Below, one piece after another: positions 11,037 to 21,772 of a DNA stretch of 26,274 nucleotides (within the stretch, counting starts at the first letter, position 1; every line of letters begins with the position of its first letter). The notes under the pieces are model-generated. The model worked only from the letters and a program-made list of their open reading frames with translations, ran no database searches and was not told where the DNA came from. Source of the stretch: Pleurotus ostreatus/Saccharomyces cerevisiae fusant (lineage: Eukaryota; Opisthokonta); contig JAMQCK010000359.1 of the NCBI GenBank assembly GCA_024196135.1, positions 1 through 26,274 on the forward strand, given 5' to 3'. Made by a program: the position numbers and the translations under genes.

Positions 11037-12139
11037 TCAAGAATCCGCGCCGTAATCAGCCATCTCATGCGACCCAAAAGACACGCGGCTTGACGCGTCA
11101 GTAAGCACAGAGGTTGTAGACGATGTCCCTGTTCCCGGAGGCGCCTTCAGAAAATGGAAGGTCGACGGGTACACCGGCGAGAGGTCACGCAAGTGCGCGA
11201 TCAGAATGCGCTGGACCGCGGGGTTCTTCCGCAATGCTTTGACCGTGGTCCCGTTCGCGGCCGCCACCTTCTCTAGCCTGAGGATGATGGTTTGACGACT
11301 ACAAAGATACGCGCAGTGCAGGCGGACGTACTTGACGTTGTGCGCCTTCCAAAGGAGGCTGACGCGCTTCCTGGATTGCTTAGCGCAAGCATAGTATATC
11401 TAGCAAACGCGATGGGTAAATAGCTATGCAGGAGGTAGAGGGTGCTACTACCCACCTGCTTTGTAGTTTCGTGCAATCTCAGGCGCCACTTGTATCTCTG
11501 ACGCACTCGTTGAGCCGGGAAGCAGACAACGCCGGGCAGAGTAACACACCTTCTTGAGATGGACCGACGACGAGTGAAAGACGGTGAATCTCGGATCCAT
11601 CATCGCTGGCTGCATGGAGATATGCATGTTGAACTTGTCCCAGATCTCATGCGACGCTTCACGAAGGAATCTGAAGCGAGCCTCCAAGTGGAGCTCGGGC
11701 TGCAACTCTTCGGACGGAGGGAGGCGACAGACAAATTCTCTCTCGTCGATGAAAGGTATCAACGCTTCTGGTGATCCTGCGGGGAGAAAGCGAAGGTGTT
11801 CGTCGCCAAAAGGAAGAGGCCTAATGGTGAGCGAGTCATTGCGCAGAGTGTGCTGACTGAGTTCGGTGTGAGTATGAGGCTGCACGGACTCAGAAACGGG
11901 TACGTACGCGCATAGTTCGGCATAACAACTCGTCTGCGGATCTGGAGGTCAATGATGTGGACGGGCTTGAACTCCGAAATGCGTGCCTTTCCGCAGAGGT
12001 AAACTTTGAGATCACTGGATATCGGGGGACCACCTGCGTATGTTCCACAGACCTATGAAAGCGTCAATGGGTAGCATGGCAAACGATGATCACCGCATAC
12101 CGTACAGATCCCGCCGCACAACGCTTTCATGAGAGGTAC
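11037..12139 (-). pseudogene. FZ4, 3' part: F-box/CxxC paralogue split by the transposon
   Basis: This is the continuation of the gene that starts at 22240. Exons: 12101-12139 (end of exon 1, including one GTAC copy), 11987-12052, 11908-11933, 11550-11856, 11456-11497, 11332-11378 and 11037-11277. The cysteine motif reads GICT/VCGTY, PP, then LCGK/TSC, with introns at the same places as in FZ1 to FZ3. Exon 3 is 26 nt and exon 5 is 42 nt, as in the whole family. Intron 2 starts GCACGC, a GC-AG intron or a mutated donor. The last exon contains NPAVQRILIAHLRDLS, aligning with HPLIQRVLEAHARDVS of FZ3, and ends without a C2H2 finger. Apart from the insertion I find no stop or frameshift, so the break is probably recent. 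Confidence 0.78.
12136..12139. repeat. Target-site duplication GTAC, left
   Basis: GTAC immediately precedes the left inverted repeat and matches GTAC at 21937-21940 on the other side. Removing the element plus one copy gives a first FZ4 exon of 339 nt, a whole number of codons ending in phase 0 like its paralogues. GTAC is palindromic, so it could also be read as the outermost bases of the inverted repeat, but the frame argument favours a duplication. Confidence 0.65.
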
Positions 12140-12164
12140 ATCACCAAAAACCCCCCTGCGGCCA
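12140..12164 (+). repeat. Left terminal inverted repeat
   Basis: Starts ATCACCAAAAACCCCCCTGC and continues GGCC. The reverse complement of the right end starts ATCAGGAAAAACAGCCTGGG. ATCA, AAAAAC, CC, TG and GGCC are shared, so the repeat is short and imperfect. Confidence 0.65.
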
Positions 12165-12169
12165 AGCCG

Positions 12170-12243
12170 CTTGAGAGCGCTTGAGATTTCAGGGGTTCCT
12201 GAAGGCGCTTGAACGCTCTTGAGCCCACTTGAGCCCGCTTGAG
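12170..12243. repeat. Subterminal CTTGAG array, left end
   Basis: CTTGAG occurs at 12170, 12180, 12218, 12228 and 12238, with a CTTGAA variant at 12208. The spacing is 10 bp within each group, close to one helical turn. Such arrays at transposon ends are commonly transposase-binding sites; that role is inferred here. Confidence 0.7.
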
Positions 12244-12341
12244 CTTGTTTGAAGTGCAATAGAATTTTGTCAAGCAGACTGAGGCATTTTGAGACGAGTT
12301 TCAATACTATCATAAAGAATATATAAAGGAATGCTCGAGAT

Positions 12342-15300
12342 CTACCATAAAGTCTGATAAGAGTACAAAGACCGCCAATTGTTGAGTAGGAAGCTCGAGC
12401 ACTCGTCTAGGACATTTTCAGAAGTCCATGACTGCTGAGAAGGCAAGTCCGCAAGCTGGCCGTAAACAGGAAATAACATACAAGATTGCCGGATATTAGC
12501 AAGAGGAACAATTGCACCACATGTCCGCCTGTCTGATGATGCACGCATCTTGTTGACAAGGAACATCCGCTGAGCGCCAGCGGGACTATTGTGGAAAGGA
12601 GCGAACCACTCCACATACGCCAATGGGTCCTTTGGCCAGTGCAATGGAGCAGGGTGGTCCTGAGCAATGCCCGTGAGGGTCGAGGGGAGGGTGAAGATGA
12701 CACGAAGACGGCCAACACGGGTACCTAATTAGGAGATAATGAGATGGGCGCAATGGGGCGAAGGGTAGAATTACCAGCTATACCAGCAGCTTTAGGGGCA
12801 CTGCTTGTGAGCACAAGGACAGTGTCGAAGCGCTGGTGGTCTGGCGATGCATATACGGTCTCCACCTCATCAAAGTCCTGGCCCTCTCCTCGACCACGGA
12901 CAGGATGAAACTTGAAGTGCGAGAAGACGTCGACACCAGAGAAGGGTAGGGAATGACTGTCTGCATGTGCAGGAGGTTCAGTGTTGCCACGTCGGATGGC
13001 AAGAAGATAGCGTTTAAGTGAGGTCTCGAATTCAGGAGCATGGTGGTTGCGGGCAATAACATCAAGCTTGCATGCCGCTTTTAGAGGGTTTTTTGTGATA
13101 GAGAGGAGAACACGATCATCAGCAGAGGGGATACGACGATGCTCAGGGTCTTTGGGTGGAGGAGGAGGATGGACAGTGTTGACGTAGCGCTCGAGTAGCA
13201 GGGTCTTCTCTCGGCGCTCCAGCCAGTTGATCATCTGCGGAAAGGCATCACGCTTATTAGAAGCGCGCCAGCCCTTCTTGGCGAAGTCGATGTGCAGACG
13301 CTCGAACAGCTCGGTGTTGTAGTTGTCCGTTGTTCCGAGAAGGTGGATGGAGTCAACGTAGTGGAGAAGGGAGTGGAATTTCGGAATGTTAAGGGTTGAG
13401 CGGCACTCGACGTCGATGAAGAATGCCGAGTTTGTGTGCCAGGTGTCAAGCGCTTCACGCATGCGTGCGAGAGAGCCCTCGTGGTGGGACGAGTACTGCG
13501 CATAGTAGATGAACTCAAGAATACTCCGGCATGCGAGGACACCGCGGCGGGGCATGACACCCACCAAGCAGCCAAGGAGGACCTTCGCCATATTCTTGCG
13601 CATGCTCCCTGTCACTTGAGAGATGGCAGAGAACCCATTCTCGAAGTGGGGGACCCCATAGCTAGGGGGGAGCGTGCGCAGGCGGCGGTCCAGCTCGTGT
13701 GCCGGGATGCAGTCCTGGCACCATTTGACCAGATGCTTGAACACACCCTGGTACAGCTGGTGGAGGACGTCGGGCGTGATTGCGAGATGTATGTCGGCAA
13801 AGGGGAGGTCGTGCCAGAACGGCGTGAACACACCACCAGCGACGTCATGCTGCATACATGCCTTCCAGTACTGTATCAGCGAGTCCGACTTCCTCTTCGC
13901 CTTCTCCATCACCCCAAGAGTCCAGTCCTTCGTGCGAGGGGGCGCAGGGTGGGGATCTTGGAGATTGTCGGCCGAACAGCGGCACTTCGGACAAGTGCCA
14001 TACTTCGCGCAGGCGATCAAGCATTGCTCGGGGTAGTCTGCGACGTACGATGCCAGGACTGGATGAACCCGACGAACTTCGCCATTGCCACCGACCATCT
14101 CCACACCCTTCTTCCCAGCGTCGACGAGAGGTGCTACGACGTGCCGCATAGCCTCGTGGAACACACGCGCCTGACGGCAACGAGCCTCGCTCTCGCTGAT
14201 GTCTCGATGGGAGACCTTCGTGACAGGGAGATAGGCGATGAGTACGCATGCGTGCATGGATGGTTTGCGACGAATGGCTTTCGGGAGGTTGCCGAGGGTG
14301 AGATAAACCGGATATGCCGACTTGCCGCCAGAGAAATTGGTGAGTTGCGTCTTGTCGGAGGCGAGAATGACAGGGCATAAGGTAGCACCTTCTGGCAGTT
14401 GAGACTGTAAAACGAATCAGCAAGGACAGCAATAGACTACAACAAGGTACATACCTGGATAGCAGGCCACCACCGACCTGTCCACATCTCTGAGTAGATG
14501 CGGTCCTCACGAGTACGGTTGGTGAAGATCCGCTTCGGCCGATAGACGAGGTGCTCGGAGAGGCTAGGGTCCCCCCAGAGACTCCTGATCGCGTCGATGG
14601 GGTTGCGCTTGTGGACAATATGGACTTCATCGGGGGTGTCGGGGAACCGAAGCTCGGAGGCTGACCAATCCCCTGCTGGGGGCTTGATCTTGTTGAGGGT
14701 CTTATGGAGGCCGTATGTGTTATGGAAAGAAAGGCCGAGGCGCTCTCTGACCTGCAGAACAATGGTCAGAAACAGCACAAATGAGCTATGAGATAAGACG
14801 CACCCCTGGGATGGCAAGCAAGTGGTCAAAGGATGATTGGCTGATGTTCTCGTTGACTGCCCACGACGCGATGCGATAGTCGAGTTCAGACGCGAAGGGG
14901 AGGTACGCATCGCTCTCGCGCGCCATGGGATCGCTAGCCGTATGACCAAACATCTTGCGCTACAGCTCGTGGAAGCGCTCGTCCATGCGCACGACCTTCC
15001 CAGCGCTACGCAGCATGTACTCATCCTCTACACGAGAAGCGAGACCGTCGGTGTCAATAGGGTGGCGAGCAGCATCACGGGCCGCACGGTAAGCCTGCGT
15101 CGAAGGTCCCGGACCCGGCTCTCCGATCTCTGGCTCACGAGGAGGGGCGAAGTAAAAGAGGTCCTCCTCGACCTCGGCGGCAGCCTGCTGCGCAGCAGCA
15201 CCCATATCTCCTGATCCTGGTTGGTGACCGTCCAGTGGCACCTCCGCTACTACACACTGACTCATCGCGTGCAGCTTGCTGAGGCGGTACCAGGCACATT

Positions 15301-15391
15301 TTTCGCTCTTGCTGAGGTGAATGTTCTTCCCCTGGACGGTCTTCTTCACCTTCTTGCAAGCGGGGCAGGTGCGGTCGTGGATGGTTGCCAT
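12342..15391 (-). pseudogene. Plavaka/KDZP transposase with one in-frame nonsense codon
   Basis: Four exons: 14804-15391, 14455-14751, 12775-14404 and 12342-12724, with GT-AG introns, 966 codons in total. The N-terminus holds a zinc motif, CPACKKVKK...H...C. Then come YLPFASELDYRIASWAV and LLAIPGV, typical of the family. The catalytic core includes ILASDKTQLTNFSGGKSAYP and YLTLGNLPKAIRRKPS (first acidic residue region), the CPKCR zinc insert, PDVLHQLYQGVFKHLVKW, and the ELFERLHIDFAKKGWRAS region (late acidic residue). The family catalyses cut-and-paste transposition. TAG at 14960-14962 (codon 144, after RFHEL) interrupts an otherwise open frame; CAG to TAG is the likely change. A full-length product needs readthrough, so the copy is probably inactive. 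A shorter protein could restart at the next Met, just past the stop, which would lose the N-terminal zinc motif but keep the core. Confidence 0.88.
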
Positions 15392-15604
15392 CGTGTAGAT
15401 GAGGGCGGGAGGAAAGAGCGAGCGTGGGCGTAAGAACCTGCGATCGATAAGATCAGCACTGGAAATGTTGGATACGTGAGCATGCTTACATGTTCAGCAC
15501 GCGTCATGACACCCAGCATGACGGTCTCAGTGGCAGAATAGCAGCTCGGGGTGCTCTGCACACCACAAGAAGAGCGAGGAGCACCACGCAGCGCAGACAC
15601 AAAG
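15392..15604 (-). other. Junction between HSP70 remnant and transposase start
   Basis: This short region is the transposase 5' flank. The last HSP70-like residues (FELSGFVSAL) end near 15600. A possible 5'-UTR intron ends ATCGATCGCAG just before the transposase ATG. The fused HSP70 remnant may have become part of the leader; that is inference. Confidence 0.35.
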
Positions 15605-17020
15605 CCGGAGAGCTCGAACTAGCCGAGGAGGTTGTCGTCCTTCGTGCGCGCATGCTCACCCTCGTAGACCTGAATGGACACACCCGGCTGGTTGTCAGAG
15701 TACGTCGAGAAGGTCTCGGACTTCTTCGTCGGGACGGTGGTGTTGCACTTGATGAGCGGGGTCATGACACCACTGGCGGTCTCGATACTGAGCGAGAGCG
15801 GCGCAACATCTCAAATGAGGTGGCGGAGAGGATGGCGGCCTGAGCGGCGCTGTATGCGACGGCCTCGTTGGGGTTGATGCTCTTGTTGAGCTCCTTGCTG
15901 TTGAAGAAGTATGACGCGAGCTTCATGATGCATGGGATACGGGTTGAGCCACCGACGAGGACAAAATCTCGTGGACGTTCGACTTGTCCATCTTCGAGTC
16001 CCGGAGAACCTTCTCGACGGGCTCGAGCCTGCTGCGGAACAAGCCCTGGCATAGCTCCTCGAAGCAGGCACGGGTGAGGGAGGTGTAGAAGTCGATGCCC
16101 TCGTAGAGCGAGTCGATCTCGATGGAGGTCTGGGTGGCGGAGGAGAGGGTGCGCTTGGCACGCTCGCACGCGGTCCGCAGGCGATGGAGGGCACGCAGGT
16201 TCGAGGAGAGATCTGGAAACTATGTTAGATCGGCGCCAATGTGCGAGCGATGAATATGAACGTACCCTTCTTGTTCTTGCGCTTGAACTCCTGGATGAAG
16301 TGGTTGACGAGACGGTGTCGAAGTCCTCACCACCGAGGTGAGTGTCACCGGCGGTGGCCTGCACCTCGAAAATGCCCTCCTCGATCGTGAGCAGGAACAC
16401 ATCGAAAGTGCCGGTACCGAGATCGAAGATGAGGATGTTCCGCTCGCCAGTCACCTTCTTGTCGAGGCCGTAGGCGATGGCAGCAGCGGTCGGCTCGTCA
16501 ATGATACGGAGGACGTTGAGACCGGCGATGGTACCGGCGTCCTTCGTGGCCTGACGATGAGAGTCGTTGAACTAGGCGGGGACGGTGACGACGGCGTTGT
16601 TGATGGTGGTACCGAGGTACGACTCAGCAACTTCGCGCATCTTGCCGAAGACCATGGAAGAGATTTCCTCAGGGGACTAGAAAATCAGTTAGATCGACAC
16701 CATAAACTGAAAGATCGGGGCCACATACGAATTCCTTGGTCTCTCCGCGGTACTGGGCCTAGATGTAGGGCTTGCCAGCCTTGTTGATGATCTTGAACGG
16801 GAAGTGCTTCATGTCCGCCTGGACCTCGGGTTCGCTGAACTTGCGTGCGATGAGGCGCTTGGCGTCGAACACCCTGGAGAGGAAGTCAGCAAACAAATAA
16901 GCGCCGGGTATCAAGCGAGACGTACGTGTTGTGCGGGTTCATCGCAACCTGGTTCTTTGCCGCGTCACCGACGAGACGCTCAAAGTCGGTGAAGGCGACG
17001 TAGGATGGGGTCGCAGTGAC
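15605..17020 (-). pseudogene. HSP70 (SSA-type) fragment captured in the transposon
   Basis: Reading on the minus strand, the homology runs from [20 protein letters not shown] through [80 protein letters not shown] and [20 protein letters not shown] to FELSGF. This covers most of the ATPase domain and the start of the substrate domain of a cytosolic HSP70. The N-terminal part, including the phosphate-binding IDLGTTYS region, is missing. Introns are still present (for example GTACGTCTCG...CTCCAG and GTATGTGG...TTCTAG), so this was not captured through mRNA. Nonsense codons lie at 16759-16761, 16572-16574 and 15619-15621. One-base losses shift frame after GGEDFD and at VHEI, and a stretch is deleted after QAAILS. 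It cannot make a chaperone. Confidence 0.88.
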
Positions 17021-17101
17021 ACCTCGTAGGTGCGACCGGTGTTTCGAAGGCGACGCCTCGTAAGCGCGGCCGGATGGGTAGACGACACCACGAAGGTGCG
17101 G
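17015..17101. repeat. Three-copy imperfect tandem repeat at the HSP70 5' breakpoint
   Basis: Units start near 17016, 17050 and 17082, about 33 bp apart, with the core GACACCTCGTAGGTGCG or close variants. The first two copies differ over 25 bp mostly by C/T and G/A transitions. The repeat lies exactly where HSP70 homology stops, so it may mark the rearrangement junction. Confidence 0.5.
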
Positions 17102-17279
17102 TGCGCTGCGAGCCTCTAGCGAGGAAGCTTGTTGGAAACGGCGCGCGCAAGGCCTGTAATGCGCCCGGGGATGTCGTGTTGCGGCGCGTGTCGGTGTGTC
17201 GTACAATCCTGCACCTGAGGTCAAATTGCTACATAAAGTCAGTGAGTGAGCCAGGAAAAATCCATCACGACGTACCTAT

Positions 17280-18820
17280 CCCCCCTCCCCTGCCGGTAAA
17301 GGCGGGAGCAGTCGAGCGGCCTCTAGAGCGTCATCCCCACACCGGCGGCATGCGAACGCTTCGTTGTGGTTCACAGGGCGCTCGCTACCACCTGCGTGCG
17401 GGGATGATGGTCTTCGAGGTGCCCGAACACGGCTAGGACCAAGAACGTCCGCCATCGCCGATGCTTCCGTAGCCCCCTCTCCATCCCGCCCAACGCCTCC
17501 TCCCAGCTGCCCGCCCCCTTAGCCTGCGCCATCACGCCGAAACACACCGGGTACACGATCGAAGATATTTTCGAGGAGGGCGGCGACGGTGGGGAAGTGC
17601 GTAAGGAGGAGATTGGCGGTATGTGTGGTGCCTGACGAGCGCGCAACTGACGGGCTTTCCTTCGGGTACGCAGGTCGGCATGGCAAGGAGCGTGGGGATG
17701 TTGGTCAGATTGTAGCAGGCGAGGGCGCGGCAAGACCACCGGTCATCATCTCGCGCTGCGCGCGGACGGTCGAGCAGCAGAGGAGGCCGCCGTCCTCGCA
17801 AGCGGCAAGCCGGGCGCCAAGCACGGCGCGATCACCCACGTTCGACGCGCTGTGCGAAACGCGGTATGCTCATACACCTCGCAGACCCAGTGCAGGTTGA
17901 TAGAGGGCATGGAGGAGCGCAGTGGGTGGGAGAAGATGTGTTACGAGCGTGCGTACTGGCTGCTAGCACCGAGGGCATGAGCGAGCGCGGCAGCATCTGC
18001 GCGGGGGAGATCGAACTCGTCTGAGTCACCATCGTCGGCTGGAACGTGTTCGCCGTGAATCACGAAAGGCATCTCGTAGTACGCGACCTTCGTACGACGG
18101 CGTGATGGGTGGGGTGGTTGAGATGTGAGCATGGTCAAGCAGCGCAGGCGCTACCTCGAGTGGTAGATGCGAGATCAGGACGTCGGAGGGGCGGAGGACA
18201 GCCTCGAAGGCTTCGCGATAGCACCGAGTTAGAGCAGGTAGCCGTAAACATCGACGGTCTCGAGCCCGAGGCGCGGGATGAAAGGCTGATCGCGCTCGCT
18301 GCCCATCATGCCCTTCCTCGAGCGTGTCGAGACGCTGTTCGAGCAGCGCGACCTCAGACCGGCGCCGCTCGCGCGCAGCTGCTCTCAATGCGGGTGTGGG
18401 CGGAGACGATTGCGTGGGATGCGGCAAAGGTGTCGAATGGTGGTGGGTTCCCTTGAGGTCGTGCGCATTACGGATCGCAGGCTCCTCAAGCTCCGGGCAT
18501 GTACGAAGGACGCCGAGAAGGGGGGAGGGTCGGGGCAGCACTGTTGAAGTTGTAGCCGCCAAGGGCGAGAACGCGAATGTGGCGCAGGAACGCAGGCGCG
18601 GGTTGCAGCTATTGAAGAGGGCGAGCATGGAGGTCAGCGGGGGCCCTCCGTGCGCAGGCTCAGCGATCTCCGCCGCGAGGGCCTTGAACACCGGCGCGTC
18701 CTCGCGGCAGCAGGCAAGCACGGCGTGAGCGGGTGGAAGCGGGGAGGCAGAGGTGGCGCGCGCATCAGAGCGCGGGGCAGATGAGGTCCATGGCGCGCAT
18801 GACGCGAGTTCTGAAAGATA
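17280..18820 (-). pseudogene. Decayed fragment of an unrecognised host gene inside the transposon
   Basis: The minus strand keeps long, GC-rich, coding-like stretches that change frame repeatedly: PVFKALAAEIAEPAHGG and LALFNSCNPRLRSCATFAF near 18600-18700, VAYYEMPFVIHGEHVPADDG near 18050-18110, LALAHALGASSQ-like sequence near 17950, and LLHALYQPALGLRGVYEHTA near 17880. These appear to belong to one broken protein. I cannot assign a family. The NPRLRSCA stretch faintly recalls armadillo-like repeats and a CRRCG near 17350 a zinc finger, but neither is enough for a call. Codon-like composition with many breaks suggests a captured gene that has decayed, like the neighbouring HSP70. Confidence 0.45.
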
Positions 18821-18829
18821 TTGATGAGC

Positions 18830-19506
18830 TATGAGCCAAGTAGTCGGGGGGACGAAAGGAGGAGACGATCGTGATTTCCTTTTTTGGCGGAAACGACCGC
18901 GCTCCGTCGTCGACTCGCTAGGACCGAAAGCACATCCAGGGACTTACCAAGTTACCCAAATACAAAGGATTACGCGTATAGAGAGCGCGCTCCCATTTTC
19001 CGCCCAGGAACGGCTTCAATGGCGATATTCCTGAAGGGTGTTGTCAGACGGGTCGGGAACCTGAGCTATACCGACGCACCTCATCGCATGAACCCCCTGC
19101 GACCTGCGGAAGGCCCCTCCTGAAGTATTGGAGTCTTCACTGGGGTCAATCCCATTGGTCGTTCCCCGCGCGCGCGCCTCGAATGACAGTGAAGCGCAGA
19201 AGTTATCTTTCCCACGGTCGTTTGCTGATCACTGTTGACTTGCCGCGTCATGCTCCTTGCCTCGTCCCTTGACCCTCCTCGCTCGCCGTCCAGTCTTCAC
19301 TCCCGCTAGCATCTCCTCACTTCGTCAATGGCCTGCCCAGGTATGATACAGCACACATATCGAATAATCTGACCAAAGTCTAGATCCGGGACGGGCTGCC
19401 CGCGACGTCAACTCGTTGCGCGACCCTTGCAGATTTCGCGCCTCGACCTCCTACGTCCCCGGTATATAAGCGCTGCAAAACCTCGGTGAGCCGTACAACT
19501 TACGCT
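18830..19506 (+). other. Upstream region of the cargo gene
   Basis: No protein-coding homology is recognised. The stretch lies between the decayed captured fragment and the cargo start and presumably contains the cargo promoter, including a TATA element at 19463-19468. Confidence 0.4.
19463..19468 (+). promoter_or_regulatory. TATA element of the cargo gene
   Basis: TATATA within GGTATATAAGCGC lies 44 bp before the ATG at 19507. The position fits a core promoter with a short leader. Confidence 0.5.
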
Positions 19507-21608
19507 ATGACTGGATCTCCCCGCAAACGTCTCGTCAGCAATCGCAAGGCGAGGGCTGACTTCGACAACGCCTGCGTCGAGGCGAGCACCGGGAAGAAGC
19601 GCAAGGCTCCGTCGGGAGCCGCCCCTCGTGCTCAGAAGTCCGCGAGCAACAAGCCCAAGGCGAAGAAGGACTCACCCGCCGTGGACATCAACACGCTTAC
19701 CGTTGCGGAGCTTCAAGAACTCCTCACCAATGCGAAAGCGCAGGAGAAGGGCAAGAAAGGTGCGTGTTCAGATATAGCACCGCGCTTTGTCTTCTCACTT
19801 CATATCCCACAGTATCGAAGCCGGCGACGCAGGTGGCGAAGAACAAGCACTCGGCTGGCAGTAAGGAGGTGGTTGCAGGTGTGTTGATCGCGCATCCGCC
19901 CATGTCGATGCTCATGAACCCTGCAGGCCCAGTTCAGCTCTCCGCTGCCGAGCTGGCCCAGGACGATACGCACACCATGCTTTCCGACGAAGAAGGACAA
20001 GATGACGACGACGGGCTGCTTGCTGAACAACCGGCTCGAAAGCGTCGTCACGTCAATCGGGTCGTGTCTGATGATGAAGAAGGGGAAGCCCCACCTCCTG
20101 ACGATGGGCTTGACGATGACGAGCGCCGTCTCGCACGGGAAATCGCTGCCTCGCGTGGTGCGACCTCATTGCCTCTGGACAAGTGTTCTTCTTACCTTTC
20201 GCTACAGGTACCCAGGCGGGCGCTAGCGAAAGCACCGGCCTTCAGCTGGAACATGACAGCTCCGACGACGGAGGCTGCGACACCGGTCGCGCAGATATTG
20301 ATTCAGATGCCATGGATGTCGATGAGGACGAGGTGGAGGTCGTGGAGGTTGACGACTTGTCGCCCAATGGAGTAAGTAATGACCTTCGTCATCTGGCTTG
20401 CGTATCTGATGTCTCTGTAGATCGAAGTCACCACCAAGCAGCCTATCAAGAAGGCTTCAAAGCGTACGAGCGACCACAAGTCCCGCAATGGTGACAAGCT
20501 ACCCGAAGGCCTGTCGGACGGCGTGGGCCTCCTCGCAACAGCAGCAGCTCAGCTCGCTCGCCAGGAGGCACTCCTTGTCGAGGCCTACCCAACTGATGTA
20601 CAGGTCATTGCGTGGAAGGCCCTCCGCGACGCTGCTGCGAAGGTGGATGACCCATCGCACGACATCTTCGTCTCTGCCCTGGCCACAATCGCTGCAGACC
20701 CTATCGTGCATACCAAGGTAGTGAATTATGTGGGTCTTTTATACGAGCCTTTGTACTTCGCTGATGAGCACTGCAGGTCGCTCGCGCGCATGGGAATGCA
20801 AAGTCCGAGATGCGTACAGCTATCACCAACGAGATCGATGGCGGACTTTATCACTTCCGGACCCGGGCGAAGGACGACATTGTCGGCATTGTTGCATGGC
20901 AGCTGGACAAGTTCCACCACACGTATGGTGGTCTTCATCTGAAGGTGAGTGTGCACGAGCTCTGATTGTCCATCTGCCTGACCCTCCTGCAGAAACACGA
21001 GATTGATTTCAACAAACCGTTCGGCTCGCTCATCTTCACCACTGCCATTGGTAGTCTTCTTTTCGGGCAAGGGAAGGCTAACAGTCTCGCTGGCGAGGCC
21101 ATTGTTCGAGATGGCGAAGTACCCAAGAATCTCATCGTGCTCATATCTGCCATCGTGAGTGCTTGTGTCATCCCTTGATGTGTGCTTATTTATCGTCAGT
21201 CGGATCATGCCATTGGGGAGTGGTCGTCGGGCAAGCCCAAGACCGTCACATACAACAACAAGCTCGCCCGGGAGATGTGAGTCTGCAGCCATCTGACCTT
21301 GCTTTCGCTGACTTCTGTATGCAGGTTCGTACGCCATGCCAAGTTTTATGACAAGACGGCCCGCAAAGCTGGCCCCCAGGTCATGCAACGCATGCAGCAC
21401 GAGATGCTGGTGCGGGCTTTGTGAGTCTTTGCCGTATCGACTATCCAAGGGAGTTGCTGATCTGTTTGTTAGAGATGGTGTGGGAAAGTCGTATCTGTTG
21501 GATCTGCAGGATGAGGCTGACGACGAGCTTGACAAGACTGACTGGAGCAAGCTTCAGCAGGACTTTGGAGGGGTGGTAGGGCAGGCGGCTGCTTCAAATG
21601 AAGCCTAA
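19507..21608 (+). CDS. Transposon cargo: DUF6532-like protein, apparently intact
   Basis: Ten exons: 19507-19759, 19813-19878, 19927-20157, 20208-20371, 20421-20717, 20777-20944, 20993-21154, 21200-21276, 21325-21420 and 21473-21608. All introns are GT-AG, and the model gives 549 residues and one open frame. The N-terminal half is basic, then strongly acidic (DEEGQDDDDG, DVDEDEVEVVEVDD) with RKRR-like nuclear-signal candidates. The C-terminal half is an alpha-helical domain: SEMRTAITNEI, FGSLIFTTAIGSLLF, VPKNLIVLISAIVSDHAIGE and YNNKLAREMFVRHAKFYDK. Its spacing and the aromatic/EW signature resemble DUF6532, a domain found in many mushroom proteins near transposons. The function is unknown; the charge pattern suggests a nuclear role. 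Intron 2 is 48 nt and stop-free, so its retention would keep frame. It is intact beside decayed neighbours. Confidence 0.72.
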
Positions 21609-21772
21609 TTCTATCTCTTTGCGCCAGTAACAGTAATATTCAGTCCAGTGCTCGTAGATTAGAAATTAGTGACCCCAATCAGTAATACAATAAGCGAATT
21701 TAGTGATCAATCGAGTGAATCTACTGATAGAAAAAATCGGATTTTCAAGTGGCTTCGTGATGCTTGGCTGAA
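21609..21772. other. AT-rich spacer between cargo stop and right subterminal array
   Basis: This non-coding stretch contains CAGTAATA and TTAGTGA repeats. It presumably includes the cargo 3' end. No gene is seen. Confidence 0.4.

Noticed and set aside
10543..11040. 165-codon open frame on the - strand
   Set aside because: No recognisable motif, overlaps the FZ4 stop and no splice partners; treated as chance.
12136..12147. GTACATCA/TGATGTAC as an 8-bp target duplication
   Set aside because: The two copies are inverted, not direct. Only the palindromic GTAC works as a direct repeat, with ATCA belonging to the inverted repeats.
12053..12313. An 86-codon open frame on the - strand spanning the left transposon end
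   Set aside because: It joins transposon terminal sequence to the FZ4 exon and intron by chance; the splice-based FZ4 model explains its C-terminal part.
13436..14380. A 314-codon open frame on the + strand
   Set aside because: It is antisense to the large transposase exon, and its sequence has no motif. The minus strand encodes clear KDZP motifs.
20726..21550. A 274-codon open frame on the - strand
   Set aside because: It runs antisense across cargo exons and introns; the plus strand has consistent splicing and domain-like sequence.
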